64,000 bases of DNA from contig JAMXDE010000004.1 in the NCBI GenBank assembly GCA_026770025.1, forward strand, positions 1,550,001-1,614,000. Reading direction: 5' to 3'. This document shows, piece after piece, positions 43,601-56,100 of the stretch. The number at the start of each line of letters is the position of its first letter. Within the stretch, counting starts at the first letter, position 1. Source of the DNA: Craspedostauros australis. Taxonomy: Eukaryota > Bacillariophyta > Bacillariophyceae > Mastogloiales > Achnanthaceae. Below the pieces are notes generated by a model that had not been told where the DNA came from, ran no database searches, and saw only the letters and a program-made list of their open reading frames with translations. The translations under genes and the position numbers were made by a program.

Positions 43601-46504
43601 ACAAATCATCTTCCGAGGAGACAACAGTGGAGAGAACAAATCCACGCAGGATATTCTCATCGATGCAGGACTCAACGTGAAATTCGAGTTCATGGCATCG
43701 AACACGCCGCAACAGAATGGCAGAGTGGAACGGAAGTTCGCGTATCTCTACACCAAGATCCGCTCCATGCTCAACGGAGCACAGCTCAACAAAGAGTATA
43801 GGCATGGCCTGTGGGCAGCAGCTGCGAGCACTGCCACCGCCATCGCCAACATCACCATAGCGAAGAATCAGAAAGAGTCGCCACATCGCCAATTCTTCGG
43901 CAACGATCCACCATATGCGGATGTACTCCGCACATTTGGAGAGGTGGGTGTTGTGAAGACTACCTACGGCGGGATTACCGCGAAACTCAAGAATAGAGGA
44001 GAAGAGATGGTGTTCATTGGATATGCACACCAACACGCATCAGGGGTCTACAACATGTACAGACCATTGACCAAGTCACTCATCTGTTCACGGGACATCA
44101 AGTGGCTCAACCAATCATACGGACAGTTCTGTGGCTGGGCACCAGCACCGAACATATCCAACGAAACAGGAACAACGGACGCAGACGGCTTCACAACCAT
44201 CGGACGGAAGGGAGCAACGCCAAGGACGGCAACGCGTCGAACATCAGAGGCGAAGAGAGTATCTTTCGCTGACAGCAACAGGTACTACATCCTATCAGAC
44301 AGCGACGATGAGGATAATGAGGACGATGGAGTAACGACTCAACTAGTCCACAATGACGAGGAAGATCGGAGCGAATCCAATCATGAAGATGATGAGATCC
44401 TACCATCCGGCGACGAAGCCGACGATGACACAGGCGTCACTCCTCCGAACACACCAGCGAGGTCTACACATGGCACACCATCCAGACCTCCACCGAGCAA
44501 ACCAAGCAAGCGTGACATAGCTAGAAAGGAGAGGATCCGACGTCACGAAGCACGAGGCAGGAAGGGAGAAACAAATCCCAAATCAACTACAGGGAAGAGT
44601 ATTCCCAGAGCTCTACGTGAGCTCGCGGACTTCAATGAACGAGGTTGAAAGGAAGAAGGCTATGAGAGCGATCCATCATCCAATGAGGCGAGTGACGAAC
44701 TCAGCGATGAAATGATCGACGATTCCAACAACGAAACTACAGATGACGAAGAAATCGAAGACGATGATGAAGAGATCGAGATCACTCACCATAGCACAAC
44801 TGGACTATACGGGATGAATGCAATCATCACCGAGAGACCAGCGATCGACATCGGATTGTCGATGCAGGACGAGAACAAGGAACCAGAGAAGCACATCGAA
44901 CCTACAACGTTCGATGGAGCCTTCAATCACCTAGATCCTATCCATCGGAAGGGATATCGAGCAGCCATCAAGAAGGAGTTCGACTCCATGGATACACGCA
45001 AGCTGTACAGCAAGATCAAACGAGACGCCATCCCACGCGGCCGCAGATGCTGCAAGTGCAAATGGGTCTTCAAGCTGAAGCATGACGGCACACATCGAGC
45101 ACGACTCGTTGCATGTGGCTATTCACAAATCGCAGGAGTAGACTTCCAAGAGCATTACTCACCCGTCATCCATGACGTGACCTATTGGGTCATGATGGTG
45201 ATCATGCTAATCAAGAAGATGGACTGCGCACTCGTCGATGTCGTAACGGCATTCCTACACGGAGACCTCGACGAGGAGATCTACATGAACTGTCCCAACG
45301 GGATGGATCATCAACCAGACGAAGCCCTGACCCTACACAAGCCAATCTACGGACTTGTGCAGAGCGCCAGGCAATGGTTCAAGATGTTGGTATCGACCCT
45401 CAAGAATATCAACTTCGAACAGAGCGCAGCAGACCCATGCCTGTTCTACAGAAAGACGAACGAAGGAAGCATGATCGTGGCCATCTACGTAGACGATTGC
45501 TTCTGTTGTGGAGACTCCAAGGCACTGGAGACATTCCTGAAGGACATCCAAGGCAGCAAATTCAAGGTGACAATCGAGCGCGGACTCGGAGACTACCTCA
45601 GCTGCAACATCGAACTGAATCATGACAAGACTAGAGCGACATTGCGTCAACCACATCTCATCCGACACCTCATCGAAGAGTTTGGAACCAAGGTTGAGAA
45701 GATGCAACGCTATGGGACACCGGGAACCCCAGGTCAAATCATCGTACGACCATCCGAAGATAATGGACTACAAAAGGTCGGACCGGAAGAACATGCCAAA
45801 TACCGCCGAGGCGTCGGTATGCTACTCTTCCTCATCAAGCACTCGCGACCAGACATCGCGAACCCTCTGAGGGAACTCTCCAAGGTATTGATCGGGCCCA
45901 CCAAGGCCGCAATGAAGGAGATGTATTGGATCATCAAGTACGTGATCGATACAAAGGACTATGGATTGAAGATCCATCCAGCATGTCCAGACAACGACGG
46001 CTGGGACATGGAGCTCTTCTGCGATAGCGAATATTCAGGAGACAAGAACACGAGAATCAGCGTAGGAGGGTTCATCCTATACCTGTGCAAGGTACCAATC
46101 CTTTGGCGATCCAAGGCATAGAAGGCCGTCACACTCAGCTCATCCGAAGCAGAATACGTTGCCCTTTCCGAAGCGGCAAAGGAAATCTTCTTCGTCATGC
46201 AGCTACTCGAAAGTGTAGGCGTCCCAGTGAAGACACCGATCAAAGTCCGCGTGGACAACATCAGAGCGATCTTCATCGCCAAGAACCCATCAACATCCCA
46301 ACAATCGCGGCACATCGACGTGCGCCATCACTACGTGAGGAACATGGTAATCAACAAAACCATCGAAATCATTTTTGTCAAATCCGAGCAGACCACAAGC
46401 GACGGATTCACCAAGAACATCAAGGCCGACTTACAACGCGAACATGAGAAGTCGTACCTTGACACATCGAGAACATTCGAATGACCGAATGCACACAGGA
46501 AGGG

Positions 46505-47294
46505 TGTCGAGATGTACATGTGAGTATATGTCGAGATGTACACGTATATGTGCATCGTTCACCTGTTATTCTCTCATACGCACTTGGACGGTACAACTAC
46601 ATTCGTGTCGATAGTATGCTGTGATTCGTCAGAATTACAGTGGAAATGGAACACACGAAAATGAGCAGAATCTCTGGAGGAAATTTGCAAATAACGATTT
46701 CTGGGAGAATCAGAAGATCGTCCGTCCATGCATCAATGGTACCAAGAGAATCTCGAGGTACTTCCCAACTAAACCTCAGATGACGATATCATCTGACAGA
46801 CTGCAGCATCACCAATGGAACGTGACATCTGGAGAGCAGAAGGACGCGTACTGACGTCGACAGGATGTCAACATGTCACCACGTCGACAGCTGTCTCCAA
46901 GTCAGAGCAGGAGGCGAAGATACAATGACCCATGAAGATCATGGATACTGAAGGTGAACTTCAAATGGTAAGTACTCATGGAGTAGGAGCCAGTACTGAA
47001 TGAACGGAGTGTCGAATGCAGAGCACGCATCGAACACGGAGTATTGTGTAGCATGAGCACACGATGTTGAGAGAGAGAGAGAGAATACAGAGAGGAGTGA
47101 GAGAGGATCTCGCGTACCGACTCATAGTCGAAGATTGAATCTACGAAACAGATTGAAGCACCAAGAGCATCGGGCAAGAGAACGGCGTACACCGAGAGGA
47201 TCGGAGTAGCCAAGTAATGAAATAGCAAACAGACGACTATCAACCAACACCATCTTCCACGATCGTAGGTTACCGTGAGCGGAACTTGCCAACA
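46505..47294 (+). repeat. 3' LTR of old Copia element
   Basis: Starts TGTCGAGATG just after a GGAAGGG purine tract and ends TTGCCAACA, for 790 bp. Matched in reverse by the solo LTR at 12155-13631 and, over its first ~205 bp, by 20559-20766. Its right edge abuts duplicated block A. Confidence 0.8.
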
Positions 47295-48155
47295 GATGGG
47301 GAAACGAGCGTTCCGAGAAGCTCATCTCGCATGAATCGACTTCGCTGATCATCCGGTACAAGATCACAAGCGGGCTGATCTTCGGTAGTTATATAATCCG
47401 AGCTGCTCGTATCCTGGTATCCATATCTCCCGCTGCACGCTGCATGCTGCACATGTGTACAGTACGATTGCACTCGTATGGCCTTGCGAGTTAGTGCTGG
47501 ATGGGACCTTCGATTGGAACGGATGTTGTTCTGTGGCGGCCTGTTGCATCCCCCCGTTCTGCCACCTTCTTCGTCGTCTCGTATCATCGCCAACGCGAGG
47601 ACCCTCGGATGCCCAAGGCATCTCGTTTCTCACTGTTGCCCTTCATTAGATCTCAACCACTGTCCCACCCACTGTCCCACCCACAGAGCACGTGTTGCCA
47701 GCCAATGTGGCTGCCGACCAATGCACGAAATGAAAGCGTGTGGGAGTTGGTTGTGTGCGGCCTGCCTCCAACGTCAAACGGTGTCACGATAACACTCCAG
47801 TTGTAGAATTTTGGCCTCTCTTGGAAGTTGGTTTGCTCCGTGCTGGTTGCTGTTGGGCGAAGCGGTGATTGCGGACGATCTATCTAGAGCCATGACCCGC
47901 TTGAGTGAGGGGACTTACAGTCGGCCCTCAAGGGGTGGCAACATACGGGCGTTTCAACCAAACCACTCCCGTATTCATAAACTAGATAATACTATAAGAT
48001 GCGTAGTGGAGCCCAATTTTGCTCAAAGGTCTTATTTTAATTTTTGTGGAGCTTCGTAGATTTACGGTCCTCTTGGTCGAATATGCGGGTCACTTCTGGA
48101 CATAATTGACTGGTTGATACAGCCGACCCATATAACTCCAGGGTACCATCCGTCG
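47295..48155. repeat. Duplicated non-coding block A, right copy
   Basis: Nearly identical to 11317-12154 in the same orientation, including a small tandem difference (CACTGTCCCACC is doubled here near 47660). No gene is recognisable. The left boundary is the LTR end; the bases ACAG are shared at the edge in both copies. Confidence 0.85.
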
Positions 48156-49639
48156 GAAGATGATGGGATACACAACAGAGATGCAAGTTGTACACACAAC
48201 TCTGCAGCAGAGACCCAACACAACAGTCTTAATGGCTACACATGGCCCAGACTCCTAAGGAATGATAATTCAAACAGTGTGCGACAATGGCCATTTGATG
48301 GCAATGCGGAGCTCACAAAATGATCGACTGCAGCGACAAAGTCAAACCACAGCAAAAACTTGGGAACACAGAATGCACCATCTTGGGTAGCATCGCAAAC
48401 CCACCAGAAGAGATGTGATTGGATAGTGAAGCCTGACCAAGACCCAATTCAAACAAATGAGAAACAAAGAGGGTCTAACACAAGAGATCGAGGAGCCTGA
48501 AACAGAAAGAGAGAAGAAGAGAAGGTAAACAACAAGCAGAGAAGCAATGGAACAGCAGCAATCGAATCACCCACAATTTGGAAAAGACAACAGAGTTGTC
48601 ACACCCTCGCTTCAAATAACACTTCCTCCAATGCTTCAAACTTTATCACCCACCTTCCTGTCCTTTGGGGATTCCAGCACTCTCCCTCCAACCAAGATCG
48701 ACTCACTCAAAACCAACTCAAACAGCTGAGGCAGTGACAAGAAACAAACTTGACCAGGAGGGAACAAGCCGGATGATTTGTAATAGAGCTAAACTAGTAC
48801 CCATCTTAGAGAGAGAGACTACGAATCATCCGACCTGTCAGCATTCCAGTAGATCGAATGAATACTTCACCGGCCCCCACGTTTGGGGACAGATCCAGAA
48901 CATTGAAGCAGATCTTTGGAACCCATGTCAAGGAACCAGTAGGGTTCCAATAACCAAGCCACTGACACCCACCATCGCCAAAACGCTGGCACAAGGAAAC
49001 AGTACCCCAGTAACGCACATCATCACACCTTGTCTCTCACGGAACACAGCCAAGGGATCTCAACCAACGGTACATGGGCTACACGACCCATACACACTGT
49101 CATTCAGGACACCACAGGAGATCCTCCCCGCAGGGAAGAACCATAGCACTAATCTCATAATCCGCACTTTTCTTCACCATCTACCAGTATTCTCAATTGA
49201 CTACTTGTGGAACAGAAGACTCACGTTTGGACCGCTTGCCAGTCAAGCCTCTGCCTACAGCTAAACAACAGCCAACAAGACAACAGCCATTACGTTTGGG
49301 CTCTATTAATTCGAGGCAAGCTTGAAGGTGCTAGAAACCCTGCCACCCAATGAAGACAAGCTATGTGACTATGGATTAGTCACGCTGTTCCATGGCAATT
49401 AGACGGCATTCACTGATCTTTCCAATGCAAACAACATGGTGTGCGCAGACGCGTTCGGGAAAGAATGTTTTTTTGACGGGTTGCGTATAGAATTTGGCTT
49501 TTCAGCCACATCATGGTTTGATCTCTTCGAACACATTTTCATAGCGAATAACCGTTATTCCACGTTCAAATTTGTGACTCTGGTGACATGTCAGAAATCT
49601 GCTCACATTTCGGCACATAAATAACCTTTGCTTTTCCGC
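48156..49639. other. Anonymous region, possibly decayed element
   Basis: A 199-codon plus-strand frame at 48665-49264 is open but has no recognisable domain. Composition is rich in CA and AACA words. I see no terminal repeats. Confidence 0.35.
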
Positions 49640-50350
49640 GGCGGTGTGATGTGCTTGTTGCATGTTCATGCAGTGTTTGTATCATCACCTTCTTGCACTG
49701 CTCCTGCCCAGTTCACTTCCATCCATATTAATCTTCTCCATTCACCCTTCAGTATCCATCAAGCAATCAAGCAATCAAGCAATCAACAAACATCCTGCAT
49801 ATCTCTACTGCACAAGCTGCATCCAAGACTGCCACTCATTCCCCCTCTAAGAAGCAGCGTTTGCCATCCTCTTGTTCCGTGCGCCCCTTTCCAACGGGTC
49901 CAATTGATCGCACGAACTCTTTGCGTCATGTGCTGCTGAGAAGTTGTTGCCTCCACTGGATGTGGATGGGAAGCAGCACATTCCGCCACCTACAACAAAC
50001 AAGCTCTTGCCTCCTGTGCTCAAAGGCACAACTTTCGACAACGAGTGTGATGTTGAAATCCTAACCAACAACGAACGGAATCGCACACTTCAGCAAATGC
50101 AACAAACACAACAAACACAACAAACACAACAATTGCCCAACCACTGACGAACGCAAACAACACTGACGCAGGAATTGTGCTTGCACAACAGACAACAGAA
50201 GAAGAAGGGGAAATTGAGCTGCAACAAGAAGCAAACAAAGCATGGGAGCGAATCATTTGTGAGACACGAACAATGAAGGAAAACACAAAATCTCCTGAGA
50301 TGATGGAACAAGATGTGAGGACACAATTGCTGCAATGAGTCAGAGCGGCA
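49640..50350 (+). pseudogene. Decayed N-terminal fragment related to the 1173-residue transposase
   Basis: In one frame near 49800-49880 the translation reads AASKTATHSPSKKQR, then a Ser/Arg/Pro-rich part. It resembles the transposase start at 27137 (ALSKDANPSPSKKPR, HPVSAPF). Downstream, in other frames, come an Asn/Gln-rich part with an ACAACAAAC array (~50095-50135) and a Glu-rich stretch, with several stops and frame changes. The catalytic region is absent. It appears to be a relic of a related plain DNA transposon. Confidence 0.5.
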
Positions 50351-50940
50351 ATGGAGGGACTAAAACAATAGATTCACATTGAAGTTGACATCAACAATCC
50401 TGTTGTTGGCGATGCCAACCAATGCACCAAGACACAGAGTCTGGCCGTAATGTGCTAGCGGTGTCTACATGAGGGCAAAATCTGCAAGACTCCATCAAAC
50501 TTGAAATAAGACGTTGGAGCAAAGTCGACGTCAACCACGCATTCTATTCTATATCAATATTATGTTTATGAATATGTGAGTGGGCTGGTTGAAAGCCCCA
50601 ATTGTGCCGGCATCCTAGGACAGACTACAGGTCCTGCCACTCAAGTGGGTCGCAGAGGAGAAGTCTCTTGTTGGTTGTGGACAGGTAGGTACCGTTTCGT
50701 GTGGGTGCGACCTGTGTCATTGTCCTCTCATGTTCTCGTATCACGCGCAGCATCTGTGCTGGATGAATTTCCGTCGAGAAACTTCATCCAAAACTTCCTT
50801 GCGAAAGCAGAAAATAATAAATGAGTAAATATGCGTTTACCGTAACTTTTACGAACCATCGCACGATGGCAAACGTATAGTCTGGACTGCCATACGCAAG
50901 GCTGTACTCTGTTTCTCCTTGTTTCCACGTGAGACGAACC
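50351..50940. other. Intergenic stretch upstream of gene X region
   Basis: No gene that I can support. A short plus frame at 50576-50824 and overlapping minus frames have no recognisable content. Confidence 0.3.
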
Positions 50941-51333
50941 ATGAAATCCGCAGTACGACAAAATGCAACAACTGCCGAATGGGAACACGGCAATAATGAC
51001 AACAACGACGACAACGACGACAACAAGAACCGTGTCACTGGAGGGAACAGCCGCAATGGCGACATCCACAATGCAAGATTGGCTGTCGTTGCTCTGTGTT
51101 GGACGTTGTTGCTGGGCATCGTATTCGTCCGCTTCCTCCCCATTTCCTCTGGTGTCGCCATCCTCTCTCGCAAGGCTGATCAACCTTGTCAATCAACCCA
51201 TCTGCCGCTGGGCATACATACACGTATCTACATCGCTGCTGCCATTGAAGAGCGGACTCAGCGTGTTGTCCCTTTGCTTTGCCTTGCTAGTGCCACAAGC
51301 ACAACAGCGTCCATCGAATACTGCGGCGTATAA
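50941..51333 (+). CDS. Possible small membrane protein, 130 residues
   Basis: Weakly supported. The frame starts at an ATG and has an Asn/Asp-rich run (DNNDDNDDNKN) from a GAC repeat, then one hydrophobic segment (LAVVALCWTLLLGIVFVRFL) that could span a membrane. It ends 76 bp before the ATG of gene X. The opposite strand is also open (50784-51173), so coding direction is uncertain. It could instead be 5' leader or promoter of X. Confidence 0.25.
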   Translation: MKSAVRQNATTAEWEHGNNDNNDDNDDNKNRVTGGNSRNGDIHNARLAVVALCWTLLLGIVFVRFLPISSGVAILSRKADQPCQSTHLPLGIHTRIYIAAAIEERTQRVVPLLCLASATSTTASIEYCGV

Positions 51334-51356
51334 TATAATATAATATTATACGATAC
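51329..51356 (+). promoter_or_regulatory. TATA-like AT tract upstream of gene X
   Basis: A run of TATAATATAATATAATATTATA, which includes the palindrome TATAATATTATA, lies ~55-80 bp before the ATG at 51410 in otherwise mixed-composition sequence. Its position suits a core promoter; this is inference. Confidence 0.35.
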
Positions 51357-51409
51357 ATCAAAGAAAGAGCATATCGCAGCGCGCCGCTGTACGGAAGAGA
51401 AGGTTGCGG

Positions 51410-53140
51410 ATGAGTTCGCGACTACCGCTGCTGCTGCTTCGGCCGTCGCTGGTGGTACTGCTGGTGCTGGTGGGTCATGCCCGCCAAACGACGCTCCTTG
51501 TGCAAGGATTCTCCGTCGCCCCAGGCAGCCATCATGTGCATTCAGCGCGGCCTCTTCGCTTCGACGTGAATCATGGGCTGCATCTCGATGCAGCACATCA
51601 ATCGATATCAGGCCACTCGTGGGGCCTGCCCAAGGGGGGACGCTCGCGGACGGGGACGTCAAGAGGACTTACATTCAGCAAGCACTTGTCCGGCCTTTCG
51701 CCTCCTCCTTCTTCTGCTCGGCGGCAGCTATACGAACCAAAGCGACAGCAGCAGGATATGTTGCGGCAGCAGCAACAGCATCATCAGAGGGATCCGCAGA
51801 GAATCAGTCAACTCACATTCCAACGCTCCGGCAACACCCACGGAGGACACAAAGCCAGCGAATCAGCATCGCCCAAACTCGATTGTGCCAACTCGTACAC
51901 CTACGAATACGGACACAAGCCCACAAACACAAAAGCAACGCCTTCATTGCCTACCCCATTGCCTTCATCAGACGATGACGATACAGCAACCGAAGATGAC
52001 GCTTCGCAAGTGAGACCAACCCAGTCTCGGTGGAAGCGCTTCCAGTCGAATATTGTCGGCAAAGGCAAGCGCATCATCTCATCCTTCCTCTTCGGCCGCA
52101 AGGAACCACAAGCTGCGCCGCCGAAGTTCGGACGCGCCTTCCTCCAAACCATGCTCACAGTTGCCGTGATGTGGCACTTTGGTACTGCCCCGGCCCACGC
52201 AGCATCCAGCACGTCCGCAACAGCCGGGATGGCGCTGCTGCACCACCACCACGATTGGACCATGCCCCATTACGTGCGGAAACGCACCCTCACGGTCCTG
52301 CTGGTCAGCGTGGCCACGGTGTTTCACTTCACGCGCAGATCACGCCGAGGATACCAGGTTGGCGCGCCCGAGTACCACGAAATCGAAAGCCAAGACGGCG
52401 CTGTGACATCCAACATGATCCAGTCCCTTTCCAACAACATCCAGAGCGCCGTCGCAGTCGATGAACCAGAACTTGCGCTCAGTTTTGCGAGCGCGAAAGA
52501 GCAAGCCGAAATTGACCCAACCGTCGACTCCTACTTCCGAAGCGACATTGCGGCACGACGCGACGCTCGGTCCCGAAGTCAGCAGCATTGGGACGACCAG
52601 CAAAGTGGGTACGAACGTCAATTCAGCGCCTCAGACGTGGAGGCTAAAATGAACATGGTGGTGACATCCGATGTCACGGCCGCACAGCAACGCAATGCAG
52701 GATTCACGACGATGGATGATCTCCACACGACATCTGGTGCCACTTCATTCTTTGGTACGTCCATCCAATTTCAATGCCACTTTGTTGTTGTTTCTGGTGC
52801 TAGTTGTACGAGTATTGTTGTCGCGGATGTCTTTTGCGTGCCCGGCGTATTCTCACGCAGACATGAGACCAATTCACTCAATAACTGACTCACTCATGCG
52901 CATGTTTGTTTCTCCCACATTTTCTTCGTCGCTCCGCGCACAGAACCACCGCAAGAAATGATCATTGATCCTAACGGGATCGACAGCCGCCCTTCAGCGT
53001 GGAAGGCAAAGCGTATCGAACGAGTGCGGCAACAGCCAAAGTCGCCACACGAAGAATTGGCAATGCAAGCCAAGTACGCAGAGATCGAGGACGTGGGAGA
53101 ACGAGCGTACCAGATACTGGTCGATTTGTACATGATATGA
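51410..53140 (+). CDS. Gene X: probable plastid-targeted membrane protein
   Basis: Two exons, 51410-52754 and 52944-53140, joined across a 189 bp GTACGT...CAG intron, give 513 residues. The N-terminus has a hydrophobic signal-anchor-like stretch (LPLLLLRPSLVVLLVLVG) and then VQGFSVAP (residues 31-38). That resembles the bipartite plastid leader of diatoms, whose cleavage motif usually reads ASAFAP, with Phe after the cut; here Gly replaces Ala before it. The middle (~45-240) is Gln/Ser/Pro-rich. A second hydrophobic stretch ends in APAHA-A (~250-268), as in thylakoid lumen signals. A third (LTVLLVSVATVFHF, ~290) looks like a membrane span. The C-terminal ~200 residues are charged and best conserved in the duplicate at 13632-14195. 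No known domain was recognised. It converges on Y2. Confidence 0.7.
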
Positions 53141-56100
53141 CGGCGAGACTTCGTCGTTTCTCTGACAGGATTCATGGACACATTGCCAATTTTGGAACAA
53201 TGCGCAACATGATGTCGCTCAAACGCAACTGTCCATGCGCCATCCTTGTTGCATACCAATACGTACCCACAAGAGTGCGAATTCGCACAGCGACCCATTC
53301 AAGCCAGGGCCAAAGGAACTTCAACTCTACGGTCAATAAGGGAAATCTGACCTTCTTAACAACCTCATCTATCAGTCACGCCGACGCTCTTGCGACGCTC
53401 CCGCAGCAATGACACCTTCTTGTCGGCGCCCCATTCCGCATACAAACGAATCGACTCATCGAAATGATACCCTGCGCCCTCCAGGTCATCCTCCAGCACC
53501 ATGTGCTCCGCCAGCCGTTCGTTTGCGAGTGCTTGGTTCTGGGAAAACCCTCCTCGCGCAGAGATTCGAATCGCCTCCTGATAGAGCTTGACTGCAGCTT
53601 GAAATGCATCGTCTCTCTGCTTGCTCTTGTGCGCCTTCCATGCAGCTCTTTCTGCGTTCAGAATAGCAAAACAATGCACCGCATTTGGGTTGCCCTTGTT
53701 CACCATGGCTCGCAGCGCCTTTCGCGATCGTCGGGCCAGCCGTTTGACCTTGTTGCGCTTTGACCATGAGAGATGGTCATTTTGGCGGACGCTGATCGTC
53801 GCGGCGAAGGAGGAAAAGAAAAAGAATGACATGGTCGAGATGTAGTACTTCGTATTCTCATTGACATGCTCATACGCCACGAAGGCTGTCTTGACAGCAT
53901 CGTCGTAGTCACCGAAGAATGCCGCTGTGAACAGCTTGATGTCAAGCAGGTCAATGATTTGCCCTTGATCCTTCGCTTGTACAAGGCGGCGCATCACAGT
54001 GATTTCATCGAAGACCTCACCGACGAGGAGGGTCTGTTGATCGGACCATCCTCTGAGATTCAACACCATTTGCCATCTGCCAGCAAGGAACTCACGCACC
54101 CTGGTTTGATTGAAGTCTTCACACTGATTCGTGTATGTCGAAAGATCCACCTCCAGATCTCCCAACGGCTTCGCTGTGAAGAAGCATAGGTCCAAGTAGT
54201 AGAGTAGGACCCACATCGCGTTTTGGGTGTCCCCTATAGACATGCCGTCGAGATGTGCATCCAGGAGCGGTTGTGCGCAACTCTCGTACGGTATGAAGTT
54301 GGTCAGCACAAAGCCGTACGCAGCAAGTGTGGTACGGACTGATTCTGCCTTGCTGCTGTTTGCTTCGCACAAATGCATGGCGTAGTTGGAATACAGCTTC
54401 CCAGCTTCCATGTCCCCCAAAACAGGACCGATTGCCACCGCAAGATTTGCGATGGCATACGAAGTGTAGTTTGTTGTGTCTTTCGTCAAACCATAGTTGA
54501 TGAGGTCCACCAGGACCAAAGGGTAGAGGGGTCCATCGGCAAGTAAAGCACCCGCCACGCACTTCCCCAAGGTCCTCATGGTAAGCCCATCCATAGGATC
54601 TTCAGATGGCTGCATCGAGTTCAAATACTCGATCGTCCACTTCTTTGCGGATACTTGCAGTTTCATCATTCGCCATATGGTCATCACTAGTCTCATCGTG
54701 TTGTTCTTGGGATAGTGGTAACCAAGCTTGGCCATCACCTCTACACCCAGCTTCATCACATCACTCGCTTTGCCATGATCGGCCGAAGCCAGTTCTCCAT
54801 TTATCAGCACGTGATACGCTCTCATCTTGTCGATCAGCGGACAGTCGTCGCGCTCGACCACCGCATTGCCGTACTTCTTCATCTTCTCAAACCTGTTGCT
54901 CACATAAGCGCACTCTGCGGCTGATGTAAATAGTTCGACGCTCATATCGTAGTGCGATTGCCAGTGGTCTGGTGGCATCATGTCGATGGCGTTTTGCAGA
55001 TGGGTATATGCTGCCCGGAAGGCTGCATGGGATGCGGCCTTGATTCCAGCATCGAAGTTGAGCTGTGCAACTCGGAAGCGTCGTGTTTGTGTGATGTCGA
55101 TATCCTTCGTTGGCGTTAGTTTTGGCGATGGTGGTGATGGCGGCGGCAGGCTTGATGACAGCCATGACGATGGGTACTGCGGGACCATGTCCAAGCGACT
55201 ATTGAGAAGATTCGCCACCACGAACACAGATGACTCGAAGTCATCCAGAGACAACCGATCCATCAAGATGATCCCGATGCGATGCTGCAGCTCGAGAAGG
55301 TGCATCTTCGATGGGATCATTCCAAGTGCTGCTTCCTGCACCTTGTCGTGGATGAAGGAGTATTCGGACGCAGCAGGTGATGGGGCTGCCATGGCTGTAC
55401 TGCTACCAGTATGAGCCTCAATGAGTCCCTCCTCTTCGTACACCTTCAGAATATCCAACCATTCATCTTCGCTTGCCGGTGGTGGTCCACCAAACAACGA
55501 CTCGTACAATGCACGATGCCCATCCTCATTCATCTCATCGTCCTCCGCGAAGCCCGCCAGCGCCGTTCGCAACAGCAACCACGAAAACGTGGATCCTAAA
55601 CACGCGGCCAGCGGCAGCAGGTACTGCGCCGTATCGATCTGCTGCAGCTTCAGCTCCATCAACTCCACCACGTTGATGGTTGCCGGAGTCTCTTGCTTGA
55701 TCTGATCGTTGTCCCACACCCACTTCATCGATGCGATGTCGTATGACAGCAGGGTGTCCTTGACGAGCATCCGGATGAACTGCTGGACGAAGAAGACGTT
55801 TCCATCCGTCTTCTTGAACACGATCTCTGCCAGTCCGTAGCTGTTGCTATTGCGGTCATCACCGTCGTTGCTGTAGATCCCCAGTAGCTGTTTGAGCATG
55901 GTGTGCACGTTGTCCAATGAGAGGTTGTTTACCTCGAGATTGACGTACCGAATGAAGCGGTCCCGTTTCTTCTTCCGGATGGATGACAGCATCTGGCCAA
56001 CCAGATCGGTTGTGCTCGATGTGGCCACAGAGTCCAAGTCCGAAGGGCGCTTGTTGCTGATGCCAATAGTATTCCTGACATTGCCTTCAGCATTGCTTGC

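Larger units (their letters stand above)
20559..47294 (+). mobile_element. Copia-type LTR retrotransposon, broken, with nested insertions
   Basis: An old Ty1/Copia element (CoDi-like). LTR-related sequence at 20559-20766 and the 3' LTR at 46505-47294 bracket a coding region at 40692-46484. Parts in order: Gag with CCHC knuckle (~40692-41660), a spacer (~41700-42790), aspartic protease (~42805), integrase with HHCC zinc domain (~43240-44130), reverse transcriptase (~44980-45700) and RNase H (~46020-46420). It is broken, with about three interruptions of the coding frame, and ~19.8 kb of later elements sit between its left LTR sequence and gag. The bases flanking the two ends do not match, so the locus has been rearranged since insertion. 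A purine-rich tract (GGAAGGG) precedes the 3' LTR. Confidence 0.8.

Noticed and set aside
50090-50140. Short regular repeats that might suggest a CRISPR array
   Set aside because: It is a simple ACAACAAAC microsatellite without spacers; the genome is eukaryotic.
50728-51192. Minus-strand open frames upstream of gene X, one beginning MVRLTWKQGETEYSLAYG
   Set aside because: The start looks protein-like, but a convincing continuation needed a very short, uncertain splice; the Val run comes from a GAC repeat. Not supported.
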